DNA of 64,000 bases, from contig DATMBG010000050.1 in NCBI GenBank assembly GCA_035559535.1, positions 1-64,000 on the forward strand, in the 5' to 3' direction. Origin of the DNA: Candidatus Limnocylindrales bacterium (GTDB lineage Bacteria; Moduliflexota; Moduliflexia; Moduliflexales; JAUQPW01). The position numbers and the translations under genes are program-made. Under the pieces are notes generated by a model, which had not been told where the DNA came from, made no database searches, and saw only the letters and a list, made by a program, of their open reading frames with translations. The stretch's first letter is position 1; each line of letters starts with the position of its first letter. Shown here one piece after another: positions 17,294-26,847 of this stretch.

Positions 17294-17890
17294 TTAAACT
17301 TTAACCTTTTGACCTATCTTGCTTTCGGTACCTTGCCACAGGCGTTTGATATTGTCGCGGTGGCGATAGACGATAAGAATAGCCACGAGTACTGAAAGAC
17401 CGATATAAGTATTTGGGCCGTTAAATTTATAGATTAAAAAAGGTAGGCAAAGGAAAGAAACCAGAGCCCCCAGTGAGGAGTATCGCCAGATGCTTACTAC
17501 CGTTAGCCAGATCCCGGCGCCTACCAGGGCGGCTAGCGGCCATATCCCCAAGAATACTCCAAAACTGGTAGCTACCCCCTTACCTCCTTTAAACTTAAGA
17601 AATACAGGCCAGTTATGGCCGATAATGGCTGCCAGCCCGGCCAGGGCTATCCATATTTCCGTTCCCCGAAACCCCTTCATGATAAGAACTGCCAGGGTTC
17701 CTTTTAGAATATCTCCTATGAGGGTTATGACAGCCGCTTTGGCCCCCAACGTGCGAAGTACGTTGGTCGTTCCGATATTGCCACTCCCGTACTTTCGAAT
17801 ATCTATCCCTCTTTGGGTAGCCGCAATCATTCCAAAAGGAATGGATCCGAGTAAATAGGCAATAATCACAATTAAAATGAACCCGCTCAT
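17294..17890 (-). CDS. plsY: Glycerol-3-phosphate acyltransferase PlsY
   Basis: PlsY transfers an acyl group from acyl-phosphate to glycerol-3-phosphate in the inner membrane, the first step of phospholipid synthesis. The start is taken at ATG 17890 because the protein then opens with the usual membrane helix and the GSIPFG motif. The catalytic blocks GSGNIGTTNVLR, GHNWPVFLKFKGGKGVATS and YRHRDNI are present, with several membrane segments and normal length (198 residues). An upstream ATG at 17977 would add 29 basic residues not expected in the family. Confidence 0.93.
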   Translation of the reverse strand: MSGFILIVIIAYLLGSIPFGMIAATQRGIDIRKYGSGNIGTTNVLRTLGAKAAVITLIGDILKGTLAVLIMKGFRGTEIWIALAGLAAIIGHNWPVFLKFKGGKGVATSFGVFLGIWPLAALVGAGIWLTVVSIWRYSSLGALVSFLCLPFLIYKFNGPNTYIGLSVLVAILIVYRHRDNIKRLWQGTESKIGQKVKV

Positions 17891-18033
17891 TAGAAAGTAA
17901 GAAAAGATATTTCCCCTAAAATGAAACAAGCCTTTTCTACCTGTAAGATATCTGCGGGGAGTCACGAAGTCAATCAAAAAGTTGTATTAAAATACTTTGG
18001 AAGAGGTAAGTAGGAGAGTGGTTCTGGAACCCA

Positions 18034-18663
18034 TCAGGAATTTAATTCTTTACAGTATTCCTTGACCCCGCGGAAGCTTTTCCGATGGAGGGGGCAGGGT
18101 CCATATCTGGCAATGGCTTCAAGATGCTCCGGGGTTCCGTAACCTTTATGTTTTGAAAACTGATACTGGGGGTATTGTTCCGAATAGGCGATCATCATTC
18201 GATCTCGGGTAACCTTGGCAACAATAGAAGCCGCTGCGATGGAAAAGCTTATGTTATCTCCTTCTTTAATGGCAAACTGGGGAATGGAAAAATTCTCCAA
18301 AAAGAGGGCATCGATTAAAAGATGATCGGGACAAGGTTGAAGGGCCTGGACAGCTTTCTCCATGGCTTTGATGGTAGCCCGTAGAATATTAATCTCATCG
18401 ATAACACTCTCTTCGACGATTCCGATTCCGATTCCGAGGGCCTGTTTTTGAATAAGATCGAATAAGTATTCTCGCTTTTCAGGGGAGAGCTTTTTAGAAT
18501 CCTTAACCCCTTCGATAAAGGTATGGGGAGGGAAAATAATGGCACAGGCCACCACAGGGCCTGCCAGGCATCCCCGGCCAACTTCATCAATTCCGGCTAC
18601 GTATCTGGCCCCTTGGGCATAGGCCAATCGCTCGTAGTACAGCATGTCGTGTCCGTGGTCCAT
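18034..18663 (-). CDS. rnhB: Ribonuclease HII
   Basis: RNase HII removes ribonucleotides from DNA. The 209-residue protein has GIDEVGRGCLAGP with catalytic Asp-Glu near residue 25, DALFLEN with the third acidic residue, and the AAASIVAKVTRDR and HKGYGTPEHLEAI blocks. It follows rplS in the usual trmD-rplS-rnhB order, after a 120-nt gap in which I see no gene. Confidence 0.96.
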   Translation of the reverse strand: MDHGHDMLYYERLAYAQGARYVAGIDEVGRGCLAGPVVACAIIFPPHTFIEGVKDSKKLSPEKREYLFDLIQKQALGIGIGIVEESVIDEINILRATIKAMEKAVQALQPCPDHLLIDALFLENFSIPQFAIKEGDNISFSIAAASIVAKVTRDRMMIAYSEQYPQYQFSKHKGYGTPEHLEAIARYGPCPLHRKSFRGVKEYCKELNS

Positions 18664-18783
18664 GGCCCATCATCTACGGTGGGGGGTGTTATAAACTCCG
18701 GTTTTTCTCTTTCCTTGTTTCCACCCCAGGATACAACAGACCTCCCAGGCCAATTTCCATAAGCAGGATTAAAACTCGTTGTA

Positions 18784-19242
18784 TCAGGTATTGGCCCCGG
18801 TTTCAGATTGTTCGGTGTCCTGTGGAGCGAAAGGTTCTTGATCCGGTGTTGTTACCGTCTGCTCAGTGGTTAAAGCTTCCCGTTCGTTGATGCGCAAAGT
18901 GGTTCTTTGCTCTTTTATCCGGGCGGCCTTGCCTTTCTTCTTCCTTAGATAATAAAGCCTTGCCCGTCTTACTTTACCCGTACGTACCACTTCAATTTTT
19001 TCAATGTTGGGAGAATGCAGTGGAAAAATCCTTTCAATACCCACCCCAAAGGAAACTTTTCGGACTGTAAAAGTGGATCGATTTCGGGCTTTTGTCTTTC
19101 GGATGACAATCCCTTCAAAAACTTGTATCCGTTCCTTTCCTTTTTCCTTTACCTTTGCATACACTCTAACCGTATCCCCGGGACCAAAATCAGGGATATC
19201 TTTTCTGAGCTGCTCTTCTTCAATCATTCTGATGAAATCCAT
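18784..19242 (-). CDS. rplS: Ribosomal protein bL19 with C-terminal extension
   Basis: bL19 sits at the interface of the 30S and 50S subunits. Residues 1-115 match the family ([58 protein letters not shown]). The protein is 152 residues, about 35 longer than usual, with a Glu/Thr/Gln-rich tail that looks disordered. Confidence 0.95.
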   Translation of the reverse strand: MDFIRMIEEEQLRKDIPDFGPGDTVRVYAKVKEKGKERIQVFEGIVIRKTKARNRSTFTVRKVSFGVGIERIFPLHSPNIEKIEVVRTGKVRRARLYYLRKKKGKAARIKEQRTTLRINEREALTTEQTVTTPDQEPFAPQDTEQSETGANT

Positions 19243-19250
19243 CTTCTTTT

Positions 19251-19322
19251 TCAGAATCAGAATTCAGGAGTCAGAATCTGGAACCTACGGGTTCACTCTG
19301 CTGGCCCCTGGTTCTGAGCTTT
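19251..19322. repeat. Repeat remnant of the CTGAGT/ACTCAG family upstream of rplS
   Basis: Short imperfect repeats of CAGAATC and TCAGGAGTCAG followed by a partly complementary GGTTCTGAGC segment fill the gap between the RNA methyltransferase gene and rplS. The composition matches the elements at 33285, 37219, 39321 and 42090. Confidence 0.45.
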
Positions 19323-19347
19323 AATTTAAAGGTCTTTTGTGGCCCTA

Positions 19348-19959
19348 TCAGGATTCCTCACGATGGCCCAGTAAACGATCTAAGATAATCGCCACCGCAC
19401 TTCGAACAGATAAATGGTTATAGTCCGCTACACCTCGAATAGGTTCCAGGATAAAATCTACTTCCTTATAGGTGGATTCTGTCAACCCATATCCTGTACC
19501 GAATAAGATCAAATAAGGTTGATTTAAATTTTTTTGAAGGTCGGTTCTTAATTGCCGAAAGGTTATTAATTTTTCCTCGAATCCTTCCGGGACTTTGGCA
19601 TGGGTTGCGATAAGGATCGGAGGTGTAAGCCATTTTTCCAGGATTTCTCGTTTAGCCGTTTCAAGGGAATCTATAATAGAAGTCTTAAGCATGGCTATCT
19701 GTCTGGAAGGATTATATCGGCCTCCCAGGCCTTCATGCCAGTGTCGGATAATCCGTTTACCCAATTCCTGTTGGGATTTGAGGGGCGTTACCAGATAGTA
19801 ATGACCGACCTCATAGGTTTTGGCTGTTCGGGATATATCGTGGATATCAAAATTGGTTATCGAAGTAGCTACAATAGCCCGATGTTTATCATAGACCGGA
19901 TAATGGATAAGAGCCAGATAGACGTGCTGGTACACAGAGACGTAGCGGCGCGGGGACAC
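19348..19959 (-). CDS. SPOUT-type RNA methyltransferase (TM1570-like family)
   Basis: The 203-residue protein resembles the SAM-dependent RNA methyltransferase family often encoded between trmD and rplS. Typical blocks are VYLALIHYPVYDKH, the TSITNFDIHDISRTAKTY strand-helix, LFGTGYGLTESTYKEVDFIL and NHLSVRSAVAIILDRLLG, the last two shaped like a SPOUT knot with SAM-binding loop. Its RNA target is not known. The GTG at 19959 lies inside a GGACACGG-type repeat, and a second GTG at 19935 gives a start nearer to what homologues have. Neither has a clear Shine-Dalgarno. Confidence 0.85.
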   Translation of the reverse strand: MSPRRYVSVYQHVYLALIHYPVYDKHRAIVATSITNFDIHDISRTAKTYEVGHYYLVTPLKSQQELGKRIIRHWHEGLGGRYNPSRQIAMLKTSIIDSLETAKREILEKWLTPPILIATHAKVPEGFEEKLITFRQLRTDLQKNLNQPYLILFGTGYGLTESTYKEVDFILEPIRGVADYNHLSVRSAVAIILDRLLGHREES

Positions 19960-20003
19960 GGATGCGGAGATTTTCGGAGGTCACCGCGTCCTGGGTTCCC
20001 ACG
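19932..20003. repeat. GGACACGG-type repeat hairpin over the methyltransferase 5' end
   Basis: GCGGCGCGGGGACACGG and ATGCGGAGA on one side and CACCGCGTCC with GGTTCCCACG on the other form a partly self-complementary element. It covers the junction between trmD and the methyltransferase and supplies some or all of that protein's first residues. It is related to the element at 29857-29981. Confidence 0.6.
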
Positions 20004-20009
20004 TTTTCA

Positions 20010-20717
20010 CTAGCCTTCCTCCTTCATAGGTTTGTCTTTATCTTTGATCAGATCCGGTCTACGTTCCAAGGTCCGTTGAAGAGCCTGTTGTTTTCTCCAT
20101 TGTTCAATCTTTTTATGATCTCCCGACAGGAGAACTTCTGGAACTCTCATTCCTTTAAATTCTCTAGGTCTTGTGTAATGGGGATAATCCAGCAGGTTAT
20201 CGTAAAAGGATTCCCGCTTAACCGAGTTTTCATTACCCACAACCCCTGGGATAAGTCTGGAGGTAACATCTATGAGTACCAAAGCTGCCAGCTCACCACC
20301 GGTTAAAACATAGTCTCCGATAGAGATTTCTTGATCCACAAGATGAAGTCGCACCCTTTCATCGATCCCTTCATATCGCCCACAGATTAGGATCAGGCTC
20401 TTATGTTGGGCCAGGTCCTTGGCAAGGGCTTGAGACAAAAGAGTCCCCTGCGGGGTCAGATAAATCACCTTAGGCTTATCAGAAGTTCGTTCCCAGATAT
20501 GGTGTACGGCAGCAAAAAGGGGTTCCGGTTTTAGGACCATCCCTTCACCGCCACCATAGGGATAATCATCGGTGATACGATGTTTACCCTGGGCAAAATC
20601 TCTCAGGTTATAGACTTCTACCCGAATAAGTCCTTTATCCTGAGCCTTTTTAAGTATACTATCCTGTAAAGCGCCTCGTATAATACCTGGGAATAAAGTG
20701 ATAACATGAAATGTCAT
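20010..20717 (-). CDS. trmD: tRNA (guanine-37-N1)-methyltransferase
   Basis: TrmD makes m1G37 in tRNA and so protects reading frame. The 235-residue protein has FHVITLFPGI, DYPYGGGEGMVLKPEPLF, ICGRYEGIDERV, SIGDYVLTGGELAALVLIDV and the C-terminal YTRPREFKGMRVPEVLLSGDH block, all typical. It abuts rimM with no gap. Confidence 0.97.
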   Translation of the reverse strand: MTFHVITLFPGIIRGALQDSILKKAQDKGLIRVEVYNLRDFAQGKHRITDDYPYGGGEGMVLKPEPLFAAVHHIWERTSDKPKVIYLTPQGTLLSQALAKDLAQHKSLILICGRYEGIDERVRLHLVDQEISIGDYVLTGGELAALVLIDVTSRLIPGVVGNENSVKRESFYDNLLDYPHYTRPREFKGMRVPEVLLSGDHKKIEQWRKQQALQRTLERRPDLIKDKDKPMKEEG

Positions 20718-21248
20718 TCAGGACAATAAGCCTTCTAAAGGATGGATGATCAAGACCTTCTCAGCCAGATCGATCTTTTTGATGATTTCCGTTGTGGCTG
20801 GAATGAGATGTTCTTTATGTTGGGATTTAACTACATAGACATCGTTGCTTCCCGTCGAGAATATATCTTCGACGACTCCTAGCTCTTGTCCAGCTTCCGT
20901 ACGTACAGATAGTCCAATAATGTCGAAGTATAAATACTGCCCTTCTGGTAAATCCACAGCCTCTGAGCGTTTGATCTTTAGAAGGCCTCCTCTGAGATCC
21001 TTCACCTGATCCGGGGAAGTATACTCCTTAAACTTAAGGTAAACAAAATTTTTGTCATACCTTACCTTTTGGATCGTGAGATTTAAGATCCGATGATCCC
21101 GGGTAAGAACTTGAATATGAGAAAGCAGATCAAACCTTTGAGGAAAATCTGTTAATGGAAGAACTTTAACTTCACCGCGAACACCATGGGGTTTTAAGAT
21201 TTTTCCTATAGAAAGGAGTTCTTCACCCCCCCGTTCATCTTTCGTCAT
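20718..21248 (-). CDS. rimM: 16S rRNA processing protein RimM
   Basis: RimM helps mature the 30S head together with uS19. The 176-residue protein has the N-terminal barrel (IGKILKPHGVRGEVKVLPLTDFP) and the PRC barrel C-terminal half (LYFDIIGLSVRTEAGQELGVVEDIFSTGSNDVYVV). Length is normal. Confidence 0.95.
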   Translation of the reverse strand: MTKDERGGEELLSIGKILKPHGVRGEVKVLPLTDFPQRFDLLSHIQVLTRDHRILNLTIQKVRYDKNFVYLKFKEYTSPDQVKDLRGGLLKIKRSEAVDLPEGQYLYFDIIGLSVRTEAGQELGVVEDIFSTGSNDVYVVKSQHKEHLIPATTEIIKKIDLAEKVLIIHPLEGLLS

Positions 21249-21266
21249 CGGCTTTAGTGGACAATA

Positions 21267-21288
21267 ATCCCTAGCTTTAGCTAGGGAT
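21267..21288. other. Perfect 9-bp stem-loop between the KH gene and rimM
   Basis: ATCCCTAGC, loop TTTA, GCTAGGGAT. It lies in the 47-nt gap and lacks a long T-run, so it is more likely an RNA processing or stability hairpin than a strong terminator. Confidence 0.55.
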
Positions 21289-21295
21289 AAAACTT

Positions 21296-21526
21296 TTATT
21301 CCAGGATTTCCAGAACGGCACGTTTTTTCATTTTGGTTCCGGCAGCGTTTAATATGGTTCGCATCGCTCTAGCTGTACGTCCCTGCTTTCCGATTACTTT
21401 ACCTAAATCTTCCCTGGCAACCTTGAGTTCTATAACAGTGGTTTTTTCTCCTTCAACCTCTGCCACCTCCACTTCATCTGGATTATCAACCAATGATTTA
21501 GCAATATACTCGATCAGCTCTTTCAT
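21296..21526 (-). CDS. khpA: KH-domain RNA-binding protein (KhpA/YlqC family)
   Basis: The 76-residue protein is a single KH domain: [50 protein letters not shown]. It is found between rpsP and rimM in many bacteria. The start at ATG 21526 is supported by a GGAGG 7-8 nt upstream; the longer frame from 21583 would add an unrelated hydrophobic lead. Confidence 0.94.
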   Translation of the reverse strand: MKELIEYIAKSLVDNPDEVEVAEVEGEKTTVIELKVAREDLGKVIGKQGRTARAMRTILNAAGTKMKKRAVLEILE

Positions 21527-21601
21527 GAACGCGACCTCCGGGTTAAGAACTACCCTTAGAATCTTTAAAAATAAAGATTTCAAAGGCCAAAAAACTTATA
21601 C

Positions 21602-21907
21602 TTAAGTTTCGGCTGTTTTAACTTCGCTATTCTCCTGAGGTTTAGAAGTTTCTCCTAAAGGAGCCGGCTTAATTTTTCTTTGTTTAAAAAACCGACTTAC
21701 CGTATCCGTAGGCTGAGCTCCTTTAGACAGCCAATATTGAGCACGTTCTATATTGATATGGATCCCATCGACATCTTTTTTAGGATCATAAGTTCCAATG
21801 GCTTCGATATATTTTCCATTTCTTGGGCTGGTTGAATTGGCCACTACGATACGGTAAAAAGGTTGTTTTTTTGCCCCCATGCGTCTAAGTCTTATTTTTA
21901 CAGCCAC
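21602..21907 (-). CDS. rpsP: Ribosomal protein bS16
   Basis: The 101-residue protein opens with [25 protein letters not shown] and contains GTYDPKKD and [15 protein letters not shown], diagnostic for bS16. A GGAGGTGAGG lies just before the ATG. A C-terminal tail of about 15 residues is less conserved. Confidence 0.97.
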   Translation of the reverse strand: MAVKIRLRRMGAKKQPFYRIVVANSTSPRNGKYIEAIGTYDPKKDVDGIHINIERAQYWLSKGAQPTDTVSRFFKQRKIKPAPLGETSKPQENSEVKTAET

Positions 21908-22002
21908 CCCCTCACCTCCTTGTTATGAAATAAAAGGAAAGTTACAAAGATAATTCCAATTGAGAAGATAAAACTTAGATTTACAATTTGCAACGGCTAA
22001 AT

Positions 22003-23331
22003 TTAGAAGGGAAATCTTATTTTTCCAAACTTTTTTTCCTGATCTACCAATTTGGTCATCATTTTCCGGGTCTGGTCGAACTGCTTAAGCAACTTATTGA
22101 CATCCTGAACTGTGGTCCCACTCCCCAGAGCAATTCGCTTTCTTCGGCTCCCGTTAATAATTTTATAATTATTCCGTTCCTTAGGGGTCATGGAATTAAT
22201 CATAGCTTCAATTTTAACCAATTCCTTTTCATCTACCTGGATATTCTTGCTGGCCTTTAGAGTACTGAATCCTGGAATCATTTCCAGAAGCTGGTCCAAA
22301 GGACCCATGTTCCGGATTTGCCTCAACTGATCTCGAAAATCCTCTAAGGTAAAAGAACGTTCTTTAATTTTTTTCTCTAATTCTCGAGCCTTTTCTTCAT
22401 CCAGGGACTGCTCTGCCTTTTCAATCAAGGAGAGCACATCTCCCATTCCTAAGATTCGGGAGGCCATGCGTTCAGGATGAAAAGGTTCCAACCCCTCCAG
22501 CTTTTCTCCCGTTCCGATAAATTTAATAGGTTTCTGGGTGACCGCCTTAATAGATAGGGCAGCCCCCCCCCGGGCATCACCGTCCAGTTTGGTTAAAATA
22601 ACTCCGGTGATGGCCAGGTCTTCATTAAACCGTTCGGCCACCGTTACAGCATCCTGACCTGTCATGGCATCGACCACCAGAAGTATTTCAGAAGGAGCCA
22701 GAATTTTTTTGAGATCTTTTAACTCCTCCATCAAAGCCTGATCGATGTGAAGTCGACCCGCCGTATCAACCAACAGATGAGTCAATCCCTGGGATTTAGC
22801 TTTTTGCAAAGCCTCTTTACAGATGACGCGAGGATCTTTCTCTTCTAAGTTTAAATAAACCGGTGCATGGATCTGAGTCCCTAATACCTCCAACTGTTTT
22901 ATGGCGGCAGGTCTATACACATCCGCAGCGACCAACAAAGGTTTGAAACCCTCTTTCATCAAAAGGTTGGCTAGCTTGGCTGCCGTAGTCGTTTTTCCGG
23001 AACCCTGAAGTCCTACCAGTAAAATCACCGTCGGAGGTGTGGATGCGGAGGCTAATCTGGCCCGGTCCTGTCCCATCAGCCCGGTAAGTTCTTCATGGAC
23101 AATTTTAACCAGTTGCTGACCGGGGGTTAGACTTTTCATCACTTCCTGGCCAATGGCCCGCTCCCGAACCCTGTCCACGAATTCTTTAACGACTTTAAAA
23201 TTAACATCGGCCTCCAGTAAAGCCAGACGAACCTCCCTTAGGGCCTCTTTAATATTTTGCTCACTCAGCTTTCCATGCCCTTTAAGCTTTTTAAGGGTAA
23301 TTTGTAATTTGTTAGATAGGTTATCAAACAT
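22003..23331 (-). CDS. ffh: Signal recognition particle GTPase Ffh
   Basis: Ffh binds signal sequences and 4.5S RNA for membrane targeting. The 442-residue protein has an N domain, G1 GLQGSGKTTTAAKLA, DTAGRLHID, TKLDGDARGGAALS and the GTGEKLEGLEPFHPERMASRILGMGD block, then an M domain with the RNA-binding SRRKRIALGSGTTVQDVNKLLKQF motif. The C-terminal Met-rich tail is short. Confidence 0.97.
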   Translation of the reverse strand: MFDNLSNKLQITLKKLKGHGKLSEQNIKEALREVRLALLEADVNFKVVKEFVDRVRERAIGQEVMKSLTPGQQLVKIVHEELTGLMGQDRARLASASTPPTVILLVGLQGSGKTTTAAKLANLLMKEGFKPLLVAADVYRPAAIKQLEVLGTQIHAPVYLNLEEKDPRVICKEALQKAKSQGLTHLLVDTAGRLHIDQALMEELKDLKKILAPSEILLVVDAMTGQDAVTVAERFNEDLAITGVILTKLDGDARGGAALSIKAVTQKPIKFIGTGEKLEGLEPFHPERMASRILGMGDVLSLIEKAEQSLDEEKARELEKKIKERSFTLEDFRDQLRQIRNMGPLDQLLEMIPGFSTLKASKNIQVDEKELVKIEAMINSMTPKERNNYKIINGSRRKRIALGSGTTVQDVNKLLKQFDQTRKMMTKLVDQEKKFGKIRFPF

Positions 23332-23412
23332 AGATTAAACGCGTAAAACGCTTCTGAATTCTGAGATTGGGGCAAGAAATAAGAAAATTCTACCATGTTG
23401 ATGTCTTTATCA

Positions 23413-23441
23413 AGATTACGCAAGCCAGGGTGAATTGTCAA
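23413..23441 (-). promoter_or_regulatory. Candidate promoter of the ffh-rpsP operon
   Basis: Minus-strand TTGACA (23441-23436) is separated by 17 nt from TAATCT (23418-23413), about 80 nt upstream of the ffh ATG. Confidence 0.4.
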
Positions 23442-23547
23442 GAGGAAACTTTAACCTGCTTCAGATTAATTGATGAAGAATATTTCCGGGCTTTACAGAC
23501 ATAAAAACCTTGACAATACACGACAAAAGGTATAGATGAAATGCTAC

Positions 23548-23576
23548 TTGACAGGGGGACCTCTCTAAGATACATT
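23548..23576 (+). promoter_or_regulatory. Sigma-70 promoter of the hrcA-grpE-dnaJ operon
   Basis: TTGACA (23548-23553), 17-nt spacer, TACATT (23571-23576). The CIRCE element begins 10 nt after the -10, so HrcA bound there would cover the transcription start. Confidence 0.65.
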
Positions 23577-23585
23577 ACTAATAGA

Positions 23586-23612
23586 TTAGCACTCTACGAA
23601 GCTTAGTGCTAA
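23586..23612 (+). promoter_or_regulatory. CIRCE operator (HrcA binding site)
   Basis: TTAGCACTC, 9-nt spacer, TAGTGCTAA. The left arm is a perfect match to the CIRCE consensus and the right arm differs only at its first base (consensus GAGTGCTAA). It lies about 100 nt before hrcA, implying autoregulated heat-shock repression. Confidence 0.9.
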
Positions 23613-23711
23613 AATTTTAGACCTATTTTCCCAGGAAGGTTTATGGCCTTCATTCAGAGTTTCTGGAGATGGCTGTAAATTTGAAGCGGGAGATAGGAGA
23701 GGCGATGGCCT

Positions 23712-24758
23712 ATGACGGAACCAAAAATGGAACTGAATCCCAGGTCATCCAGTATTTTAGAAGCGGTGGTCCATGATCATATTGCAACGGCGGAGCCTGT
23801 GGGTTCTAGAACTATTGCTAAAAAATATAAATTCGGTCTGAGTCCGGCGACCATTCGCAATATTATGGCGGATCTGGAGGAAATGGGCTATTTGTCTCAA
23901 CCTCACACCTCTGCCGGAAGAGTTCCGACGGATAGGGCCTATCGTTTTTATGTCAACCATTTGCTGGAATCTCATCACTTTCCCAAGGTTAAAAATCCTG
24001 TCGTTGAGGCAACCCTCCAATCGATTCATGAGTTCAACGAGTTGATGAAGGAAACCTCGGTTTTTTTATCTCAATTGTCCAATCAGGCCGGTATTGTTCT
24101 CATCCCTAATTTGAAAAAAACCGTTTTTAAACGAATTGAGTTCATCCACCTAACGGGCTCTCGTGTTCTGGTTATTTTTGTGGCTGAATCCGGCCTGGTT
24201 CATAAAAAAACCATTGAACTGGATCGACCTATCTCCCAGAATACTCTGGAAAAGATTTCCAATCTGGTAACCGAACAAATGGCCGGTTTGACCCTCCATG
24301 AGATTAGAAAAAAGTTGGTTAAAATGATGGAGGAAGAAAAAACCCAATTTGATGAGCTGTTAAACCAGGCTGTAAAGCTTAGTCAGAAGGCCTTTGAGAA
24401 TGAAGAAGGAGAAAGTGATGTCTATGTAAGGGGAACGCTGAATATTCTTAATCAGCCGGAATTTGCCAGTATCGAACGGATGAAAGCACTTTTTAAGGCC
24501 TTTGAAGAGAAAAGTATTTTGATCCAAATTCTGGACAAGTGCCTGGAGGAAGACCAGAGTGTGAAAGTGACCATCGGCTCTGAAAATTGCATAGAAGAGA
24601 TGGAAGATTGCAGTCTGGTGACTTCTACCTATAAATATGGAAACGTGTCGGTAGGAGTTCTTGGAATTATAGGCCCTAAACGAATGGATTACTCGAGAGT
24701 GATCCCAGTTGTGGGTTATATGGCCAAATTGATATCAAATTTGTTGACAAATTCTTAA
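23712..24758 (+). CDS. hrcA: Heat-inducible transcription repressor HrcA
   Basis: HrcA binds CIRCE and represses chaperone genes until heat titrates GroEL. The 348-residue protein has an N-terminal winged helix (SSILEAVVHDHIATAEPVGS, KKYKFGLSPATIRNIMADLE, GYLSQPHTSAGRVPTDRAYRFYV), then the GAF-like dimerisation/effector region ending GVLGIIGPKRMDYSRVIPVV. An in-frame ATG at 23727 is an alternative start. The CIRCE site upstream agrees with autoregulation. Confidence 0.97.
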   Translation: MTEPKMELNPRSSSILEAVVHDHIATAEPVGSRTIAKKYKFGLSPATIRNIMADLEEMGYLSQPHTSAGRVPTDRAYRFYVNHLLESHHFPKVKNPVVEATLQSIHEFNELMKETSVFLSQLSNQAGIVLIPNLKKTVFKRIEFIHLTGSRVLVIFVAESGLVHKKTIELDRPISQNTLEKISNLVTEQMAGLTLHEIRKKLVKMMEEEKTQFDELLNQAVKLSQKAFENEEGESDVYVRGTLNILNQPEFASIERMKALFKAFEEKSILIQILDKCLEEDQSVKVTIGSENCIEEMEDCSLVTSTYKYGNVSVGVLGIIGPKRMDYSRVIPVVGYMAKLISNLLTNS

Positions 24759-24949
24759 AACGTTTTAACTTTAAATCTAGTTGTTTTTTTTGAGATGAAA
24801 ACCTGGATGTATGACGCGTACGGGTAGATAAGGGTTCTGTTAAGATCGATAGGGTAGGGATCGGGATAAACGATTCTGATCTTGGGCCTGTAGTGCGAAA
24901 CGTTGTTTTCTAAAGATGAATCAACGATTCGTATTACAGAAAGGTAAAA

Positions 24950-25672
24950 GTGGTATTGGAATCTTCAGATCGACGACCATCCTCTGAGGGAGATCAGCAA
25001 TTAAACCCTGGAAATACTTTAGTTCAGGAAAACTCTCGAGAAAGCCAGATACAGGAAGAGAATCATACTCTAAAAGAGCCTCCCCAACCCGGAGAAGAAG
25101 CCAAAGGGGGAGCGGGAGAGGCCTCGCCGGCCTTAGAAAGTACCACCGTAGAAACTTCTGAAATCTCCTCCGAAGGGGAAAAAGCTCTGGAACGTTCGGA
25201 ATTAGAGCAGTTGAAAGATCAGCTCCTTCTTAAAGAAAAGGAGGTAGAATCCTACTATGATCGACTCATCCGATTGCAGGCGGAGTTTGAGAATTTCCGG
25301 AAACGGACGATCAAAGAAAAAGCAGAATTTACAAAGTATGCCAATGAGGAACTTATCAAAAATCTGCTTCCGGTTTTAGACAACCTGGAAAGAGCGCTCA
25401 CCTCAGCGGAACAAACAAAGGATTTCGAAGGCCTCTCGAAGGGTGTGGAAATGATCTATAAGCAATTTTCGGAGGCTCTCAAGAAGGCCGGTTTAACCGA
25501 AATCGAGGCCCTAAATCAGCGTTTTGATCCGGTTGTTCATCAGGCTGTAGCTCGGGTCGAATCTTCAGACGTAGAAAATAATACGGTCGTTGAAGTGCTT
25601 CAAAAGGGCTATTATTTCCATGATAGAGTACTGAGACCAGCTCTGGTCAAAGTAGCCGTTCAGTCCAGCTAA
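24950..25672 (+). CDS. grpE: Nucleotide exchange factor GrpE
   Basis: GrpE releases ADP from DnaK. The 240-residue protein has a long acidic, low-complexity N-terminal region (1-75), a coiled coil (about 80-150) with [19 protein letters not shown], and the C-terminal beta-wing with [13 protein letters not shown] and [20 protein letters not shown]. The start is GTG 24950 with GAAAGG just upstream. The gene is followed by dnaJ after 7 nt; no dnaK intervenes. Confidence 0.96.
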   Translation: MVLESSDRRPSSEGDQQLNPGNTLVQENSRESQIQEENHTLKEPPQPGEEAKGGAGEASPALESTTVETSEISSEGEKALERSELEQLKDQLLLKEKEVESYYDRLIRLQAEFENFRKRTIKEKAEFTKYANEELIKNLLPVLDNLERALTSAEQTKDFEGLSKGVEMIYKQFSEALKKAGLTEIEALNQRFDPVVHQAVARVESSDVENNTVVEVLQKGYYFHDRVLRPALVKVAVQSS

Positions 25673-25679
25673 GGGGATC

Positions 25680-26780
25680 ATGGTCAAATCCGACTATTAC
25701 CAAATCCTCGGGGTTCGTAGAGATGCCAGTGAGGAAGAGATTAAACGGGCCTACCGCCGTTTGGCCCTGCAGCATCATCCAGATCGAAATCCCGGTAATA
25801 AGGAGGCGGAAAGTAAATTCAAAGAAATCAACGAGGCGTATGAAGTCCTAAGCGATTCCCAGAAACGGGCTGACTATGATCGTTCCACAGCTCAAAGAAA
25901 AAAATCCTCGCCTCGAGACTCTGAATCGCCTTTCACAGGTCGGGTAGAGGATTTTTTTGATATCTTCGATAGCTTTTTTACCTCTTCTTACCGTAAGCAA
26001 TCCCGTGTAAGCCGTGGCTCTGATCTTCGATATCATCTTACCCTCTCCTTTGAAGAAGCTATCTTAGGCACCCGAGTAACCCTTCGGGTTCCAAAATGGG
26101 ATCGTTGTGACCGCTGTCAGGGTTCGGGATTAGAAACCAGTCATGGTCCGTTGACATGTCCTACCTGCCATGGACGAGGTGAAATTCGCCAACAACGTAG
26201 TTTCTTTACCTATACCCAACCCTGCTTTTATTGCCATGGGGTTGGAACCACCCATCAAAAGCCTTGTTATTTTTGTAAAGGGGACGGGCGAATCTTTAAA
26301 GAAAAAACTTTGTTGGTGTCTATTCCTCCGGGAGTTGAAACGGGAACCCAATTAAGACTGGCGGGAGAAGGGGAATCTGGCCGTATAGGAGGTATTCCGG
26401 GAGACCTTTATATTTTCCTCACCGTTCGAAAACATCCTTTCTTCGAAAGAGACCATTTCGATCTCTGGTGTGAAGTTCCCCTGACAATGACCCAGGCAGC
26501 CCTGGGCACCGAGATCGAGATCCCAACCCTGGAGGGGAGATCACGTATCAAAATTCCCCCTGGAACTCAACCCGGAAGTGTTTTTCGACTCAAAGGTAAA
26601 GGAGTTCCTACCCCAAACCAAACCCGCGGAGACCTCCATGTAAAAGTTAAAATCTCTATTCCCACTCATCTTTCCCGGCGCCAAAAGAAACTTTTAGAAG
26701 AATTTGCCCGAGCTGAAAAGGCAACAACCTATCATTCTAAAAAAGGATGGTTACAAAGGATTAAAGAGTTTTTTGCCTGA
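25680..26780 (+). CDS. dnaJ: Chaperone DnaJ
   Basis: DnaJ stimulates DnaK ATPase and binds clients. The 366-residue protein has a J domain ([22 protein letters not shown]... with HPD at about 34-36), a linker poor in Gly/Phe repeats, and a zinc region with four CxxCxGxG motifs ([32 protein letters not shown]). The two C-terminal substrate-binding beta domains follow. The short, non-Gly-rich linker is mildly unusual for a class A DnaJ. Confidence 0.96.
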   Translation: MVKSDYYQILGVRRDASEEEIKRAYRRLALQHHPDRNPGNKEAESKFKEINEAYEVLSDSQKRADYDRSTAQRKKSSPRDSESPFTGRVEDFFDIFDSFFTSSYRKQSRVSRGSDLRYHLTLSFEEAILGTRVTLRVPKWDRCDRCQGSGLETSHGPLTCPTCHGRGEIRQQRSFFTYTQPCFYCHGVGTTHQKPCYFCKGDGRIFKEKTLLVSIPPGVETGTQLRLAGEGESGRIGGIPGDLYIFLTVRKHPFFERDHFDLWCEVPLTMTQAALGTEIEIPTLEGRSRIKIPPGTQPGSVFRLKGKGVPTPNQTRGDLHVKVKISIPTHLSRRQKKLLEEFARAEKATTYHSKKGWLQRIKEFFA

Positions 26781-26794
26781 TCCATCCCCTTAAC

Positions 26795-26831
26795 AAGAGG
26801 CCAGCACAACGAGTTGTACTGGCCTCTTTTT
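26795..26831 (+). terminator. Rho-independent terminator after dnaJ
   Basis: AAGAGGCCAG...CTGGCCTCTT forms a 10-bp stem that extends inward through CACAAC/GTTGTA, followed by a T-run. It ends the hrcA-grpE-dnaJ transcript. Confidence 0.9.
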
Positions 26832-26847
26832 AATATAGGAGGTGAGT

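Larger units (their letters stand above)
23332..23711. other. Divergent regulatory region between ffh and hrcA
   Basis: This 380-nt gap holds no gene I can support. On the minus strand, TTGACA-17-TAATCT (23441-23413) points to ffh. On the plus strand, one TTGACA is at 23510-23515 with TATAGA at 23531, and a better TTGACA/TACATT pair is at 23548-23576, followed by a CIRCE operator. Confidence 0.6.
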
